A stretch of DNA of 64,000 nt from Kitasatospora phosalacinea (GTDB lineage Bacteria > Actinomycetota > Actinomycetes > Streptomycetales > Streptomycetaceae), in the NCBI RefSeq assembly GCF_000717185.1, contig NZ_JNYE01000029.1:1-64000 (forward strand), written 5' to 3'. Below, piece after piece: positions 42,380 to 53,348 of the stretch. Numbering within the stretch: position 1 is the stretch's first letter; the number at the start of each line of letters is the position of its first letter. The notes beneath the pieces are model-generated. The model had not been told where the DNA came from. It worked only from the letters and a program-made list of their open reading frames with translations, and did no database searches. Made by a program: the position numbers and the translations under genes.

Positions 42380-44034
42380 TGACACCCGCAGAACTCTCCC
42401 AGGCAGTCCAGGCCGCAGTCCTCGCCGCCGCCCAGGCCGGCGAGCTGACCGTCGACGTGCCCGAGCACGTCACGGTCGAGCGGCCCAAGAACAGGGACCA
42501 CGGCGACTACGCCACCAACGTGGCCCTCCAGCTCGCGAAGCCGGCCGGCAAGCCGCCGCGAGCCGTCGCGGAGGTCCTGGCCGCCCGCCTGCGAGGGATC
42601 ACCGGCGTCGCGAAGGTCGACATCGCCGGTCCAGGCTTCCTGAACATCACGCTGGACGCCGCCACCCAGGGCGAGCTGGCGCGCACCATCGTCGAGGCCG
42701 GCGAGGCGTACGGCCGCAACGAGGCGCTCAAGGGCCTGAAGATCAACCTGGAGTTCGTCTCGGCGAACCCGACCGGCCCGATCCACATCGGCGGCGTCCG
42801 CTGGGCCGCGGTCGGCGACTCGCTGGCCCGGGTGCTGAAGGCGACCGGCGCCGAGGTGTCGACCGAGTACTACCTGAACGACGCGGGCGTGCAGATCACC
42901 AAGTTCGCCACGTCGCTCCGGGCCGCCGCCAACGGGCAGCCCGCCCCCGAGGACGGCTACGTCGGCGAGTACATCTCCGACATCGCCAAGGCCGTCACCG
43001 ACGGCGTCCCCGGCCTGCTCGACCTGCCCGCGGACGAGCAGCTCCGGGTGTTCCGCACCGAGGGCCTCAAGCTGATGGTCGCCGAGATCCAGCGCTCGAT
43101 GGCCGAGTTCGGCGTGCACTTCGACACCTGGTTCTCCGAGCAGACGCTGCACGACTCCGGCGCCGTCGAGAAGGCCATCGAGCGGCTGCGCGAGCAGGGC
43201 CACGTCTTCGACCGGGACGGCGCGATCTGGCTGCGCACCACCGACTTCGGCGACGACAAGGACCGCGTCCTGATCAAGGCCGACGGCGAGACCACCTACT
43301 TCGCCGCCGACGCCGCCTACTACCTGAGCAAGCGGGACCGCGGCGCGGAGGTCTCGGTCTACATGCTCGGCGCGGACCACCACGGCTACGTCAACCGGCT
43401 GAAGGCCATCGCGGCCTGCGCGGGCGACGACATGGACCGCAACATCGAGGTGATGATCGGCCAGTTCGTGAAGATGCTGCGCGACGGCAAGGAGGTCCGG
43501 CTCTCCAAGCGCGCGGGCAACATCATCACGATCGACGACGTGGTCGACTGGATCGGCGTGGACGCGGCCCGCTACATGCTGGTGCGGCAGTCCACCGACT
43601 CCACCATCACCATCGACATCGACGTGGTCACCAGCCAGACCGCCGAGAACCCGGTCTTCTACGTGCAGTACGCGCACGCCCGGATGTGCTCCGTGCAGCG
43701 CAACGCCGCGGAGAAGGGCATCGCCCGCAGCGCGGACTTCGCGCCGGAGCTGCTGAGCACCGAGTGGGAGAACGACCTGCTCGGCCAGCTCGGCGAGTTC
43801 CCGCGGGTGCTGGCCAAGGCCGGCGAGCTGCGCGAGCCGCACCACGTGGCCACGTACCTGGAGAAACTGGCCCGCGCCTACCACCGCTTCTACGACAACT
43901 GCCAGATCCTGCCGAAGGGCGACGAGGAGGTCACCGACCTCACGCACGCCCGCCTCTGGCTGGCCGACGCCACGCGAACGACGCTGGCCAACGGCCTCCA
44001 CCTGCTCGGCGTCTCGGCGCCCGAGCGGATGTAA
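42379..44034 (+). CDS. argS: Arginyl-tRNA synthetase
   Basis: A 551-residue class I synthetase that charges tRNA-Arg in the cytoplasm. It has the N-terminal Arg-specific domain ([18 protein letters not shown]), the HIGH-type motif P-I-H136-I-G138-G in [12 protein letters not shown], a KMSKS-like LSKRAGN (from residue 375) and the DALR anticodon-binding C-terminus ([12 protein letters not shown]). GTG 42379 yields the family length and follows a -10-like element directly. lysA begins 97 bases downstream and may be partly co-transcribed. Confidence 0.98.
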   Translation: MTPAELSQAVQAAVLAAAQAGELTVDVPEHVTVERPKNRDHGDYATNVALQLAKPAGKPPRAVAEVLAARLRGITGVAKVDIAGPGFLNITLDAATQGELARTIVEAGEAYGRNEALKGLKINLEFVSANPTGPIHIGGVRWAAVGDSLARVLKATGAEVSTEYYLNDAGVQITKFATSLRAAANGQPAPEDGYVGEYISDIAKAVTDGVPGLLDLPADEQLRVFRTEGLKLMVAEIQRSMAEFGVHFDTWFSEQTLHDSGAVEKAIERLREQGHVFDRDGAIWLRTTDFGDDKDRVLIKADGETTYFAADAAYYLSKRDRGAEVSVYMLGADHHGYVNRLKAIAACAGDDMDRNIEVMIGQFVKMLRDGKEVRLSKRAGNIITIDDVVDWIGVDAARYMLVRQSTDSTITIDIDVVTSQTAENPVFYVQYAHARMCSVQRNAAEKGIARSADFAPELLSTEWENDLLGQLGEFPRVLAKAGELREPHHVATYLEKLARAYHRFYDNCQILPKGDEEVTDLTHARLWLADATRTTLANGLHLLGVSAPERM

Positions 44035-44131
44035 AGCACCAGACCCCCGAAGCGCAGCACAGCAGGGGGCGGCGACCGGTCGACGGCGACCGGTGGCCGC
44101 CCCTCGCCATAGGTCGAGGAAAGTTTCGAAG

Positions 44132-45523
44132 ATGAGTCGTTCCGCCCACCCCGCCGGCCCCCGTCACGGCGACGTGCTGCCCGAGGGCCACTACCAGGCC
44201 CCGCCGGCCGACCTGAACGCCCTGGACCCCAAGGTCTGGTCGCGCACCGTCGGCCGCGACGCCGAGGGCGTCGTCACCGTCGGCGGCGTCGACGTGCGCA
44301 CCCTGGCGGCCGAGTTCGGCACCCCCGCGTACGTGATGGACGAGGCCGACTTCCGCGCCCGGGCCCGGGCCTGGCGGGAGGCCTTCGGCGACAGCGCCGA
44401 CGTGTACTACGCGGGCAAGGCGTTCCTGTCCAAGGCCGTGGTGCGCTGGCTGCACGAGGAGGGCCTGAACGTCGACGTGTGCTCCTCGGGCGAGCTGCAC
44501 GTGGCGCTGGCGGCCGGGATGCCGGGGGAGCGGATCGCGCTGCACGGCAACAACAAGTCGGTGCAGGAGCTGGAGCAGGCCGTGAAGGCCGGGGTCGGCC
44601 ACGTCGTGGTCGACTCCTTCCAGGAGATCGCCCGCCTGGCGGAGGTCGCCGGGGCGCAGGGCGTCCGGCAGCCGGTGCTGATCCGGGTCACCGTCGGCGT
44701 CGAGGCGCACACCCACGAGTTCATCGCCACCGCGCACGAGGACCAGAAGTTCGGCCTCTCGCTCTCCGGCGGCCTGGCCGCCGAGGCGGTCCGCCGGGTG
44801 CTCGCCGAGCCCTCCCTGGAGCTGCGCGGCATCCACTCGCACATCGGCTCGCAGATCTTCGACTTCGCCGGTTTCGAGGTCGCCGCCCGCCGGGTGGTGG
44901 GCCTGCTGGCCGAGGTCCGCGACGAGCACGGCGTCGAGCTGCCGGAGGTCGACCTGGGCGGCGGCCTGGGCATCGCCTACACCGCCGAGGACGACCCGCG
45001 CGAGCCCGCCGAGATCGCCGCCTCGCTCAGCGAGATCGTCCGACGCGAGTGCGCCGCCGCCGAGTTGACGCCGCCCCGGATCTCGGTCGAGCCCGGCCGG
45101 GCGATCGTCGGCCCGACCGCGTTCACGCTGTACGAGGTCGGCACCGTCAAGGCGCTGGAGGGCCTGCGCACCTACGTCAGCGTGGACGGCGGCATGTCCG
45201 ACAACATCCGCACCGCGCTGTACGACGCCGAGTACTCGGTGGCGCTGGTCTCCCGCACCAGCGAGGCCGGGCCGATGCTGGTCCGGGTGGTCGGCAAGCA
45301 CTGCGAGTCCGGCGACATCGTGGTCAAGGACGCCTTCCTGCCCGCCGACCTGGCCCCCGGCGACCTGATCGCGGTGCCCGCGACCGGCGCCTACTGCCGC
45401 TCGATGGCGAGCAACTACAACCACGCCCTCAAGCCCCCCGTGCTGGCCGTCGCGGACGGATCGGCCCGGGTGATCGTCCGCCGCGAGACGGAGGAGGATC
45501 TCCTGCGGCTCGATATCGGCTGA
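44132..45523 (+). CDS. lysA: Diaminopimelate decarboxylase
   Basis: A 463-residue PLP enzyme (alanine-racemase-like barrel plus beta domain) that converts meso-diaminopimelate to L-lysine, the last step of the pathway. PLP Lys96 is in YYAGKAFLS; also visible are [26 protein letters not shown], the phosphate loop [18 protein letters not shown] and the C-terminal GKHCESGD and [13 protein letters not shown] ~40-residue N-terminal extension is present. ATG 44132 follows GAGGA. It precedes hom, so lysine and threonine branches are encoded together. Confidence 0.97.
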   Translation: MSRSAHPAGPRHGDVLPEGHYQAPPADLNALDPKVWSRTVGRDAEGVVTVGGVDVRTLAAEFGTPAYVMDEADFRARARAWREAFGDSADVYYAGKAFLSKAVVRWLHEEGLNVDVCSSGELHVALAAGMPGERIALHGNNKSVQELEQAVKAGVGHVVVDSFQEIARLAEVAGAQGVRQPVLIRVTVGVEAHTHEFIATAHEDQKFGLSLSGGLAAEAVRRVLAEPSLELRGIHSHIGSQIFDFAGFEVAARRVVGLLAEVRDEHGVELPEVDLGGGLGIAYTAEDDPREPAEIAASLSEIVRRECAAAELTPPRISVEPGRAIVGPTAFTLYEVGTVKALEGLRTYVSVDGGMSDNIRTALYDAEYSVALVSRTSEAGPMLVRVVGKHCESGDIVVKDAFLPADLAPGDLIAVPATGAYCRSMASNYNHALKPPVLAVADGSARVIVRRETEEDLLRLDIG

Positions 45524-45655
45524 CGAAATTTTCGTCTCAGAACGTGGACCAGCCGTAGATCTGTGCGGAAAGTCCCGGAGACTGGTGACGACAGACAAGC
45601 CCCCGGGGGCGACGGAACACCCCGGCGGGGACCGAAGAATGCAGAGCGGAGTCGG

Positions 45656-46948
45656 ATGATGCGTACGCGCCCGCTGAAGGTGGCGTTGCTGGGCTGTGGT
45701 GTGGTGGGCTCCGAGGTGGCGCGCATCATGACGACGACGGCCGACGACCTCGCCGCGCGCATCGGCGCCCCGGTCGAGCTCGCGGGCATCGCGGTCCGGC
45801 GGGCCGGCCGCTCCCGCCCGGGGGTGCCCGACCACCTGCTCACCACCGACGCCGAGACCCTGGTCAGCCGGGACGACGTCGACGTGGTGGTCGAGGTCGT
45901 GGGCGGCATCGAACCGTCCAAGTCGCTGATCCTGAAAGCCTTCGCGGGCGGCGCCTCGGTCGTCTCCGCCAACAAGGCGCTGCTCGCCAAGGACGGCGCC
46001 GAGCTGCACGAGGCGGCCGCCGCGGCCGGCGTCGACCTCTACTACGAGGCCGCCGTCGCCGGGGCGATCCCGCTGCTGCGGCCGCTGCGCGAGTCGCTGG
46101 CGGGCGACAAGGTGAACCGGGTGCTGGGCATCGTCAACGGCACCACCAACTTCATCCTCGACAAGATGGACTCCACCGGCGCCGGGTACTCCGAGGCGCT
46201 GGAGGAGGCCACCGCGCTGGGCTACGCCGAGGCCGACCCGACCGCCGACGTGGAGGGCTTCGACGCCGCCGCCAAGGCCGCCATCCTGGCCGGGATCGCC
46301 TTCCACACCAAGGTCACCGCCGCGGACGTCTACCGCGAGGGCATCACCGAGGTCACCGCCGCCGACATCGCCTCCGCCAAGCAGATGGGCTGCGTGGTCA
46401 AGCTGCTGGCGATCTGCGAGCGCGCCGCCGACGGCGCCTCGGTCACCGCCCGGGTCCACCCGGCGATGATCCCGCTCAGCCACCCGCTGGCCTCGGTCCG
46501 CGAGGCGTACAACGCGGTCTTCGTGGAGGCCGAGGCGGCCGGCCGGCTGATGTTCTACGGCCCCGGCGCGGGCGGCTCGCCGACCGCCTCCGCGGTCCTC
46601 GGCGACCTGGTCGCGGTCTGCCGCAACAAGCTGGTCGGCACCACCGGCCCGGGCGACTCGGTGTACGCGGCGCTGCCCGCCAAGCCGATGGACGAGGTGG
46701 TCACCCGCTACCACGTCAGCCTGGACGTGGACGACCGCGCGGGCGTGCTCGCCCAGGTCGCCTCGGTCTTCGCCGAGCACGGCGTGTCCATCGACACCGT
46801 CCGCCAGCAGGGCCGCGACGGCGACGCCGCGCTCGTCGTGGTGACCCACCGCGCCACCGACGCCGCCCTGTCGGCGACGGTCGACAAGCTCCGCGCACTG
46901 GACAGCGTGCGCGACGTGGCCAGCATCATGCGGGTCGAAGGGGAATAA
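45656..46948 (+). CDS. hom: Homoserine dehydrogenase
   Basis: A 430-residue NAD(P)-dependent enzyme that reduces aspartate semialdehyde to homoserine. The Rossmann start VALLGCGVVGSEVA, the catalytic region VVSANKALLA, GAIPLLRPLRESLAG, NGTTNFILDKM and EADPTADVEGFDAAAK match the family. A C-terminal ACT domain (about 355-430, YHVSLDVDDRAGVLAQVASV) suggests feedback regulation by threonine. ATG 45656 (MMRTRP) has GGAG just upstream; ATG 45659 is equally possible. thrC follows after nine bases. Confidence 0.97.
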   Translation: MMRTRPLKVALLGCGVVGSEVARIMTTTADDLAARIGAPVELAGIAVRRAGRSRPGVPDHLLTTDAETLVSRDDVDVVVEVVGGIEPSKSLILKAFAGGASVVSANKALLAKDGAELHEAAAAAGVDLYYEAAVAGAIPLLRPLRESLAGDKVNRVLGIVNGTTNFILDKMDSTGAGYSEALEEATALGYAEADPTADVEGFDAAAKAAILAGIAFHTKVTAADVYREGITEVTAADIASAKQMGCVVKLLAICERAADGASVTARVHPAMIPLSHPLASVREAYNAVFVEAEAAGRLMFYGPGAGGSPTASAVLGDLVAVCRNKLVGTTGPGDSVYAALPAKPMDEVVTRYHVSLDVDDRAGVLAQVASVFAEHGVSIDTVRQQGRDGDAALVVVTHRATDAALSATVDKLRALDSVRDVASIMRVEGE

Positions 46949-46957
46949 GGAAAGCCA

Positions 46958-48046
46958 ATGAACGCCGTGATTGCCCGAGGCAGCCACACCCACCAGTGGC
47001 GCGGCCTCATCGAGGAGTACCGCGACCGCCTCCCGGTCTCCGACTCCACCCCCGTGGTGACCCTGCTGGAGGGCGGCACGCCGCTCGTCCCCGCCCAGGT
47101 GCTCTCCGAGCGCACCGGCTGCGACGTCTACCTCAAGGTCGAGGGCGCCAACCCGACCGGCTCCTTCAAGGACCGCGGGATGACCATGGCCATCTCCAAG
47201 GCCAAGGAGGACGGCGCCCAGGCCGTCATCTGCGCGTCCACCGGCAACACCTCGGCCTCCGCCGCCGCCTACGCGGTGCGGGCCGGGATGGTCTCCGCCG
47301 TGCTCGTCCCGCAGGGCAAGATCGCGCTCGGCAAGATGGGCCAGGCGCTGGTGCACGGCGCCAAGATCCTCCAGGTCGACGGCAACTTCGACGACTGCCT
47401 GACGCTGGCCCGCGAGCTCTCCGAGAAGTACCCGGTGGCGCTGGTCAACTCGGTCAACCCGGTGCGCATCGAGGGCCAGAAGACCGCCGCCTTCGAGATC
47501 GTCGACATGCTCGGCGACGCCCCGGACGTCCACGTCCTCCCGGTCGGCAACGCGGGCAACATCACCGCCTACTGGAAGGGCTACCGCGAGTACGCGGCGG
47601 ACGGCCTGGCCACCCGCACCCCCCGGATGTGGGGCTTCCAGGCGTCCGGCTCGGCCCCGATCGTGGACGGCGCCCCGGTGCTCAAGCCGCAGACCATCGC
47701 CACCGCGATCCGGATCGGCAACCCGGCCTCCTGGGACTACGCGCTCGCCGCCCGGGACGACTCCGGCGGCCTCATCGACAAGGTGACGGACCGCCAGATC
47801 CTGGCCGCCTACCGCCTGCTGGCCGCGCAGGAGGGCGTCTTCGTGGAGCCCGCCTCCGCCGCCTCGGTGGCCGGCCTGCTGGCCAAGGCCGAGGCCGGCC
47901 TGGTCGACCCCGGGCAGCGGATCGTCTGCACCGTCACCGGCAACGGCCTCAAGGACCCGGACTGGGCGGTGGCCGGCGCGCCGCAGCCCCAGGTCGTCCC
48001 GATCGACCCGGAGACGGCCGCCCGCCGCCTCGGCCTGCTCGACTGA
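46958..48046 (+). CDS. thrC: Threonine synthase
   Basis: A 362-residue PLP fold-type II enzyme that turns O-phosphohomoserine into threonine. PLP Lys71 lies in [10 protein letters not shown]; the phosphate-binding loop is PVGNAGNI and the Ser/Thr loop [15 protein letters not shown]. It is the short bacterial/archaeal type. It starts nine bases after hom with AAGGAAAG as ribosome site, so hom-thrC are one transcript, closed by the strong hairpin at 48071. Confidence 0.97.
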   Translation: MNAVIARGSHTHQWRGLIEEYRDRLPVSDSTPVVTLLEGGTPLVPAQVLSERTGCDVYLKVEGANPTGSFKDRGMTMAISKAKEDGAQAVICASTGNTSASAAAYAVRAGMVSAVLVPQGKIALGKMGQALVHGAKILQVDGNFDDCLTLARELSEKYPVALVNSVNPVRIEGQKTAAFEIVDMLGDAPDVHVLPVGNAGNITAYWKGYREYAADGLATRTPRMWGFQASGSAPIVDGAPVLKPQTIATAIRIGNPASWDYALAARDDSGGLIDKVTDRQILAAYRLLAAQEGVFVEPASAASVAGLLAKAEAGLVDPGQRIVCTVTGNGLKDPDWAVAGAPQPQVVPIDPETAARRLGLLD

Positions 48047-48070
48047 CGCCGCTCGACCGAGCGTCGACCC

Positions 48071-48107
48071 GGCGAGCGGCCGGCCCCCTCCGGGCCGGCC
48101 GCTCGCC
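48071..48107 (+). terminator. Strong hairpin terminator after thrC
   Basis: GGCGAGCGGCCGGCCC and GGGCCGGCCGCTCGCC form a perfect 16-pair stem with a 5-base loop, 25 bases after the stop. It separates hom-thrC from thrB. The rest of the 293-base gap to thrB holds no gene. Confidence 0.8.
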
Positions 48108-48339
48108 GCCGCTTTCCGGTCAACCCACCGGCGCTTTTCCGCTGCTTGCAGCAACACGGAAGATCGAAGCCGAGCGGGGTGTACCGCTCCGGAACCTCTC
48201 TTCGATACGCTTGACCCCGGCGGGCCGCGCCGTGCTGCGCGCCCCTTCCGAGACCCCGCCGTCCGTACCGCCGCAGGCCCCGTCGTCCGGATGGATCCGG
48301 GCCTGAGATCCCCCACCTTTTCAGGAGTGTGTCCACCGC

Positions 48340-49257
48340 ATGGCCGGTCCCGCGTTCCGCGCCGCCGCCGTCCGGGTCCGCGTCCCCGCGACCAGCGCCA
48401 ACCTCGGCCCCGGCTTCGACGCCTTCGGCCTCGCCCTGGGGCTCTACGACGACGTGGTGGTCCGGGTCGCCGACTCCGGCCTGACCGTGGACATCGCCGG
48501 GGAGGGCGCCGGGAACCTCGCCCGCGACGAGCGCCACCTGGTGGTCCGCTCGATGCGCGCCGCCTTCGACCGGCTCGGCGGCCAGCCCCGCGGCCTCGAA
48601 GTGGTCTGCGCCAACCGGATACCGCACGGCCGCGGCCTGGGCTCCTCGTCCGCCGCGATCTGCGCCGGCATCGTCGCCGCCCGCGCCGTCACCATCGGCG
48701 GCGCCTCCGCGCTCGGCGACGACGCGCTGCTGGCCCTCGCCTCCGAGCTGGAGGGCCACCCCGACAACGTCGCGGCCTGCCTGCGCGGCAACTTCACCGT
48801 CGCCTGGACCGAGGACGGCGGCGCCCGCACCATCACCCTGGACCCCTCCGACCGGGTCGTGCCGGTCGTGTTCATCCCGTCCACCGAGGTGCTCACCGAG
48901 ACCGCCCGCGGCCTGCTCCCCAGGACCGTGCCGCTGGCCGACGCCGCGCTCAACGCGGGCCGCGCCGCCCTGCTGGTCGAGGCGCTCACCCGCCGCCCCG
49001 AGCTGCTGCTCACCGCCACCGAGGACCGCCTGCACCAGGACTACCGGGCCTCCGCGATGCCGGACAGCGCCGCCCTGGTCGCCGCGCTGCGCGCCGAGGG
49101 CGTCCCCGCCGTCATCTCGGGCGCCGGACCGACCGTGCTCGCGCTCACCGACGAGGCGCACGTCGGCAAGGTGATGGACTTCGCGGGCGAGCAGTTCGCG
49201 TCGCACCGGCTGGAGCTGGACCGCACCGGCGCCACCGTGCTGCCGCTCGACATGTGA
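48340..49257 (+). CDS. thrB: Homoserine kinase
   Basis: A 305-residue GHMP-family kinase that phosphorylates homoserine for threonine synthase. The N-terminus VRVRVPATSANLGPGFDAFG, the ATP loop HGRGLGSSSAAICAG and the C-terminal AVISGAGPTVLALT are family hallmarks. ATG 48340 follows TTTTCAGGAGTG. Unlike hom and thrC, it is behind a strong terminator and so probably has its own promoter in the 232 bases after that hairpin. Confidence 0.97.
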   Translation: MAGPAFRAAAVRVRVPATSANLGPGFDAFGLALGLYDDVVVRVADSGLTVDIAGEGAGNLARDERHLVVRSMRAAFDRLGGQPRGLEVVCANRIPHGRGLGSSSAAICAGIVAARAVTIGGASALGDDALLALASELEGHPDNVAACLRGNFTVAWTEDGGARTITLDPSDRVVPVVFIPSTEVLTETARGLLPRTVPLADAALNAGRAALLVEALTRRPELLLTATEDRLHQDYRASAMPDSAALVAALRAEGVPAVISGAGPTVLALTDEAHVGKVMDFAGEQFASHRLELDRTGATVLPLDM

Positions 49258-49770
49258 GACGGACACGATTGACAACCAAAGGGCTGGGGAATGTGTCAGG
49301 GGGTAGGTAGTGTTAACCTCATTGCTGCACCAGATGCCCTCCGGGCGCCGGTGCGACGCATCCCGATCCCGTTCCCCCGTCCGCACGGGGGCCGGAAGCT
49401 CGGGAACACGATTCTCCGGGAGCTCGCCACAGCGCGTACGCAGCCTGCCTGCGCGATTGCGGCCCGTCCCGAAGCCGTGACGGCACCGGACTCCCACCCC
49501 CAGCCTCCGCACTGAGGCTCGGCCGGGCTGGGGCCCGCAGTGCCGCCGCGCGACGGGGGCCCGGGTATCAACAAGGCGCAGCGAGGTCGGCACCAGAACC
49601 GGCCGTCCGCGCCGCTTCGCACCACAGTGCACCGCACTTCGCAGCTCCCCGGAAGGACCAGCCTTCCACGGGAATCCAGCCCCTGACCAGTGCAAAGAGC
49701 CACTGGACAGGACAGCACAACCGGTCGCCGTGCCAGACAGGCCGACGTCCGCTCCAGGGAAGGACCCTTA
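49258..49770 (+). promoter_or_regulatory. Long non-coding leader and promoter region of rho
   Basis: This 513-base gap holds no plausible gene. A TTGACA lies at 49269-49274, and TAGTGT/TAACCT near 49308-49318 could be a -10, though the spacing between them is too long for one promoter. A small hairpin, CCCCCGT-CCGC-ACGGGGG, sits at 49374-49391. Most of the region is C-rich, as in Rho-binding leaders; autogenous control of rho by its own product is known in other bacteria. Confidence 0.5.
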
Positions 49771-51876
49771 GTGAGCGACACCACCGATCTGATGGGCGCG
49801 CGCCCGGACGCCGAGGCGTCGGACGCGGCCGCCCCGGCGGCTCCGGCGCGACGCCGTCGTACCGCCGCCGCCGGCCTGGACGGCCTGGTGCTGGCCGAGC
49901 TCCAGAAGCTCGCCTCGTCCCTCGGGATCAGCGGCACCGGGCGGCTGCGCAAGAGCCAGCTGATCGAGGCCATCAAGGAGAAGAGCGGCGGGGACCCGCT
50001 GCTCGCGGGCGCCCCCGGCGCCGCCGCTCCGGCCGCGAAGAAGGCCGCCAAGGCCGCCGCCGCGCCCGCCGCCGAGGCCGCCCCGGCCGAGGAGCAGGGC
50101 GAACCGGCGGCTTCGCCGCGGGCGGCCCGCCGCACCCGTGCCGCCGTCGCCACCGAGCCGCAGGCGCAGATCGAGATCCCGGTGCAGGCCGCCGCCGAGA
50201 CCGCGGCCGCCACCGCCCGGGCCGAGCGCCCGCGCCGCCGGGCCACCGCCGCGGCCGGCGCCCCGACCGCCGAGGCGGCCGCCGCCGCCGCGGCCACCGC
50301 GACCGAGCAGGCCCCCGCCGAGGCCAAGGCCGAGGCGCAGCGCCCGGCCGCCGCCGAGGGCGAGGCCCGCGCCGAGCGCCGCGAGCGCCGGGACCGCCGC
50401 GAGCGCACCGAGCGCACCGAGGCCCCCGCGGCCGAGGGCGACGGCGAGGTGCGCGAGTCCCGCCGGGACCGCCGCAACCGCCGCGAGCGCGACCGCACCG
50501 ACCGGCAGCAGGGCGGCGACCGCCAGCAGCAGGACGGCGGCCAGGGCCGCCAGCAGAACCAGCAGCAGGGCGGCTCCCAGCAGCAGGGCGGCGGCAACGC
50601 CCACCAGCAGCAGGGCGGTTACGACGACGAGTTCGGCGACGACGGCCGCCGCGGCCGCCGCGGCCGCTACCGCGACCGCCGGGGCCGCCGCCGCGACGGC
50701 TTCGAGGGCACCGGCGGCCCCGAGGTCCCGCTGAGCGACGACGACGTCCTGATCCCCGTCGCGGGCATCCTGGACATCCTCGACAACTACGCCTTCGTCC
50801 GGACCTCGGGCTACCTGCCCGGCCAGAACGACGTCTACGTCTCGCTGGCCCAGGTCCGCAAGCACGGCCTGCGCAAGGGCGACGCCATCACCGGCGCGGT
50901 CCGCCAGCCCAAGGACGGCGAGCGCCGCGAGAAGTTCAACGCCATGGTGCGGCTGGACTCCGTCAACGGCATGGACCCGGACAGCGGCCGCGGCCGCCCC
51001 GAGTTCGGCAAGCTGACCCCGCTGTACCCGCAGGAGCGGCTGCGCCTGGAGACCGACCCGGGCGTGCTGACCACCCGGATCATCGACCTGGTGTCGCCGA
51101 TCGGCAAGGGCCAGCGCGGTCTGATCGTGGCCCCGCCGAAGACCGGCAAGACCATGATCATGCAGGCGATCGCCAACGCGATCACCCACAACAACCCCGA
51201 GTGCCACCTGATGGTCGTCCTGGTGGACGAGCGTCCGGAAGAGGTCACCGACATGCAGCGGTCGGTGAAGGGCGAGGTCATCTCCTCGACCTTCGACCGC
51301 CCGGCCGAGGACCACACCACCGTCGCCGAGCTCGCCATCGAGCGCGCCAAGCGCCTGGTGGAGCTGGGCCACGACGTGGTGATCCTGCTGGACTCCATCA
51401 CCCGCCTGGGCCGCGCCTACAACCTGGCCGCGCCCGCCTCCGGCCGCATCCTGTCCGGTGGTGTCGACTCGACCGCGCTGTACCCGCCGAAGAAGTTCTT
51501 CGGCGCCGCGCGCAACATCGAGAACGGCGGCTCGCTGACCATCCTCGCCACCGCGCTGGTCGACACCGGCTCCCGGATGGACGAGGTGATCTTCGAGGAG
51601 TTCAAGGGCACCGGCAACATGGAGCTCAAGCTCGACCGGAAGCTCTCGGACAAGCGCATCTTCCCCTCCGTCGACGTGGACGCCTCCGGCACCCGCAAGG
51701 AGGAGATCCTGCTCGGCCACGAGGAGCTGGCCATCACCTGGAAGCTCCGCCGGGTCCTGCACGCGCTGGACTCGCAGCAGGCGATCGAGCTGCTGCTGGA
51801 CAAGATGAAGCAGACCAAGTCGAACGCCGAGTTCCTGATGCAGATCGCGAAGAACACCCCGGGTTCGGGCGACTGA
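49771..51876 (+). CDS. rho: Transcription termination factor Rho
   Basis: A 701-residue hexameric RNA helicase that ends transcription. The N-terminal SAP-like domain ([18 protein letters not shown]) is followed by a ~230-residue disordered insert typical of actinobacteria, Ala/Glu-rich then Arg-rich, and finally Gln/Gly/Asn-rich (about 245-287). The RNA-binding domain starts near [20 protein letters not shown]. Walker A APPKTGKT is at 454-461; the Q-loop and R-loop regions follow ([42 protein letters not shown]). GTG 49771 has AAGGA upstream. A hairpin follows at 51896. Confidence 0.97.
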   Translation: MSDTTDLMGARPDAEASDAAAPAAPARRRRTAAAGLDGLVLAELQKLASSLGISGTGRLRKSQLIEAIKEKSGGDPLLAGAPGAAAPAAKKAAKAAAAPAAEAAPAEEQGEPAASPRAARRTRAAVATEPQAQIEIPVQAAAETAAATARAERPRRRATAAAGAPTAEAAAAAAATATEQAPAEAKAEAQRPAAAEGEARAERRERRDRRERTERTEAPAAEGDGEVRESRRDRRNRRERDRTDRQQGGDRQQQDGGQGRQQNQQQGGSQQQGGGNAHQQQGGYDDEFGDDGRRGRRGRYRDRRGRRRDGFEGTGGPEVPLSDDDVLIPVAGILDILDNYAFVRTSGYLPGQNDVYVSLAQVRKHGLRKGDAITGAVRQPKDGERREKFNAMVRLDSVNGMDPDSGRGRPEFGKLTPLYPQERLRLETDPGVLTTRIIDLVSPIGKGQRGLIVAPPKTGKTMIMQAIANAITHNNPECHLMVVLVDERPEEVTDMQRSVKGEVISSTFDRPAEDHTTVAELAIERAKRLVELGHDVVILLDSITRLGRAYNLAAPASGRILSGGVDSTALYPPKKFFGAARNIENGGSLTILATALVDTGSRMDEVIFEEFKGTGNMELKLDRKLSDKRIFPSVDVDASGTRKEEILLGHEELAITWKLRRVLHALDSQQAIELLLDKMKQTKSNAEFLMQIAKNTPGSGD

Positions 51877-51895
51877 CCCCGGCCGCGACCGCACC

Positions 51896-51934
51896 GGAGA
51901 CCCCGCACCGCCGTCCAGGCGGGGCGGGGTCTCC
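51896..51934 (+). terminator. Hairpin after rho
   Basis: GGAGACCCCGC and GCGGGGTCTCC form an 11-pair stem with an inner CCGCC/GGCGG pairing, 20 bases past the stop. Confidence 0.65.
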
Positions 51935-52063
51935 GCCGTTCCGGGCGCCCGCCGCCCCGGGGCCGCGGGCGGGCCCCGGGGCCGGGCCCCGCCCGGAAAC
52001 CGATCACCGTTCCGGCGTGTCACTTATGCTCGAAAGGTCGCACTGAGGGCGAAAAGAGGCGAT

Positions 52064-53224
52064 ATGGCCGAGAACACCGAACGCCGCCCCCCGCGCCGCC
52101 GCAGGCTGCGGATCGCACTGTTCGCCCTGGCCGGCGTCGTCCTGGTCGCCGCCGGGCTGGGCGGGCTCGCCTACTGGAAGCTGAACGGGAACATCCGCAG
52201 CGTCGACATCTCCGGCCAGCTGGGCACCGCCCGGCCGCCCGCCTCCACCGGCGGGGCGTTCAACGTGCTGGTGCTGGGCTCCGACTCGCGCTCCGGCGCC
52301 AACGGGAGCCTGGCGGGCGGCGAGACCGGCGACACCGCCCGCTCGGACACCGCGATGGTGGTGCACGTCAACCAGGCGCACACCGCCGCCTCGGTGGTCT
52401 CCGTACCGCGCGACACCCTGGTGTCCCGTCCGGCCTGCACCGGCACCGGCGGCAAGCAGGTCGCGGCCGCCCGCAGCGCGATGTTCAACTCCGCGTACGA
52501 GGTCGGCGGCCCGGCCTGCGCGGTGAAGACCGCCGAGCAGCTCACCGGGATGCGGATGGACCACTTCGTCGAGGTGGACTTCGCCGGGTTCGCCGCGATG
52601 ATCGACGCGATCGGCGGGGTGGACGTCACCACCACGGTCGCGATCGACGACGCGGACAGCGGACTGCACCTGGACCCGGGCGACCACCACCTGGGCGGGG
52701 AGCAGGCGCTGGCCTTCGTCCGGACCAGGCACGGCATCGGCGACGGCAGCGACCTGGGCCGGATCGAGCTGCAGCAGGAGATGGTCCGGGCGATGCTCGG
52801 GCAGGTCGGCTCGCTCGGCCTGGCCTCCAACCCGGTGGCGATGTGGAAGCTCGGCGACCAGCTGACCAGTTCGCTGACCACCGACTCCGACCTGGCCTCG
52901 GTGGGCGCGCTGGTCGGCCTGGCGCAGACGATCAAGAAGATCGGCCCCGGCCAGCTCACCATGGTCACCCTGCCGGTGGTGTACTCGGTCAACGACCCCA
53001 ACCGGGTGGTGCCGAAGAACCCGGACGCCCAGCAGCTGTGGGCGGCGCTGCGCGGCGACGGGGCGGTGCCGCAGTCGGTGCTCGCGGAGCAGCCGACCAA
53101 CCCGGCGCAGGCCGACCCCTCGGCGGGCCCGTCGGCGGGTCGGTCGGCCGACCCGTCCGCCCGGGCGTCGGCCTCCGCGGCCCGCTCGGCCCGGCCGACC
53201 GCGGTGGACGGGGGAGCGGAATAG
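52064..53224 (+). CDS. LCP-family (LytR-CpsA-Psr) cell-wall glycopolymer ligase
   Basis: A 386-residue membrane-anchored protein: basic N-terminus (RRPPRRRRLR), one helix (about 17-38), and the extracytoplasmic LCP domain with FNVLVLGSDSRSG, SDTAMVVHVN, ASVVSVPRDTLV and EQALAFVRTRHG. The conserved Arg and Asp residues that hold the polyprenyl-pyrophosphate are present. LCP enzymes move wall teichoic-acid-like polymers from lipid carriers to peptidoglycan. The last ~45 residues are Ser/Ala/Arg-rich and probably disordered. The same gene follows rho in other Streptomyces. Confidence 0.93.
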   Translation: MAENTERRPPRRRRLRIALFALAGVVLVAAGLGGLAYWKLNGNIRSVDISGQLGTARPPASTGGAFNVLVLGSDSRSGANGSLAGGETGDTARSDTAMVVHVNQAHTAASVVSVPRDTLVSRPACTGTGGKQVAAARSAMFNSAYEVGGPACAVKTAEQLTGMRMDHFVEVDFAGFAAMIDAIGGVDVTTTVAIDDADSGLHLDPGDHHLGGEQALAFVRTRHGIGDGSDLGRIELQQEMVRAMLGQVGSLGLASNPVAMWKLGDQLTSSLTTDSDLASVGALVGLAQTIKKIGPGQLTMVTLPVVYSVNDPNRVVPKNPDAQQLWAALRGDGAVPQSVLAEQPTNPAQADPSAGPSAGRSADPSARASASAARSARPTAVDGGAE

Positions 53225-53348
53225 TCGGATCCGCCTCCCGGTTTGGGAAGAAGCGGGCAGTGCTGGCACACTGGTCCGTCGGTCCCGGTTCACGAGCGGC
53301 TGCCCAGTCCGCCGACCCGGTGCCCTCCCGATCAGCTAGGAGAATCCC

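Noticed and set aside
43940..48316. Very long open frame antisense to lysA-hom-thrC
   Set aside because: High-GC genes create long antisense frames; composition is Gly/Ala/Arg/Val-rich without domains, while the sense genes are certain.
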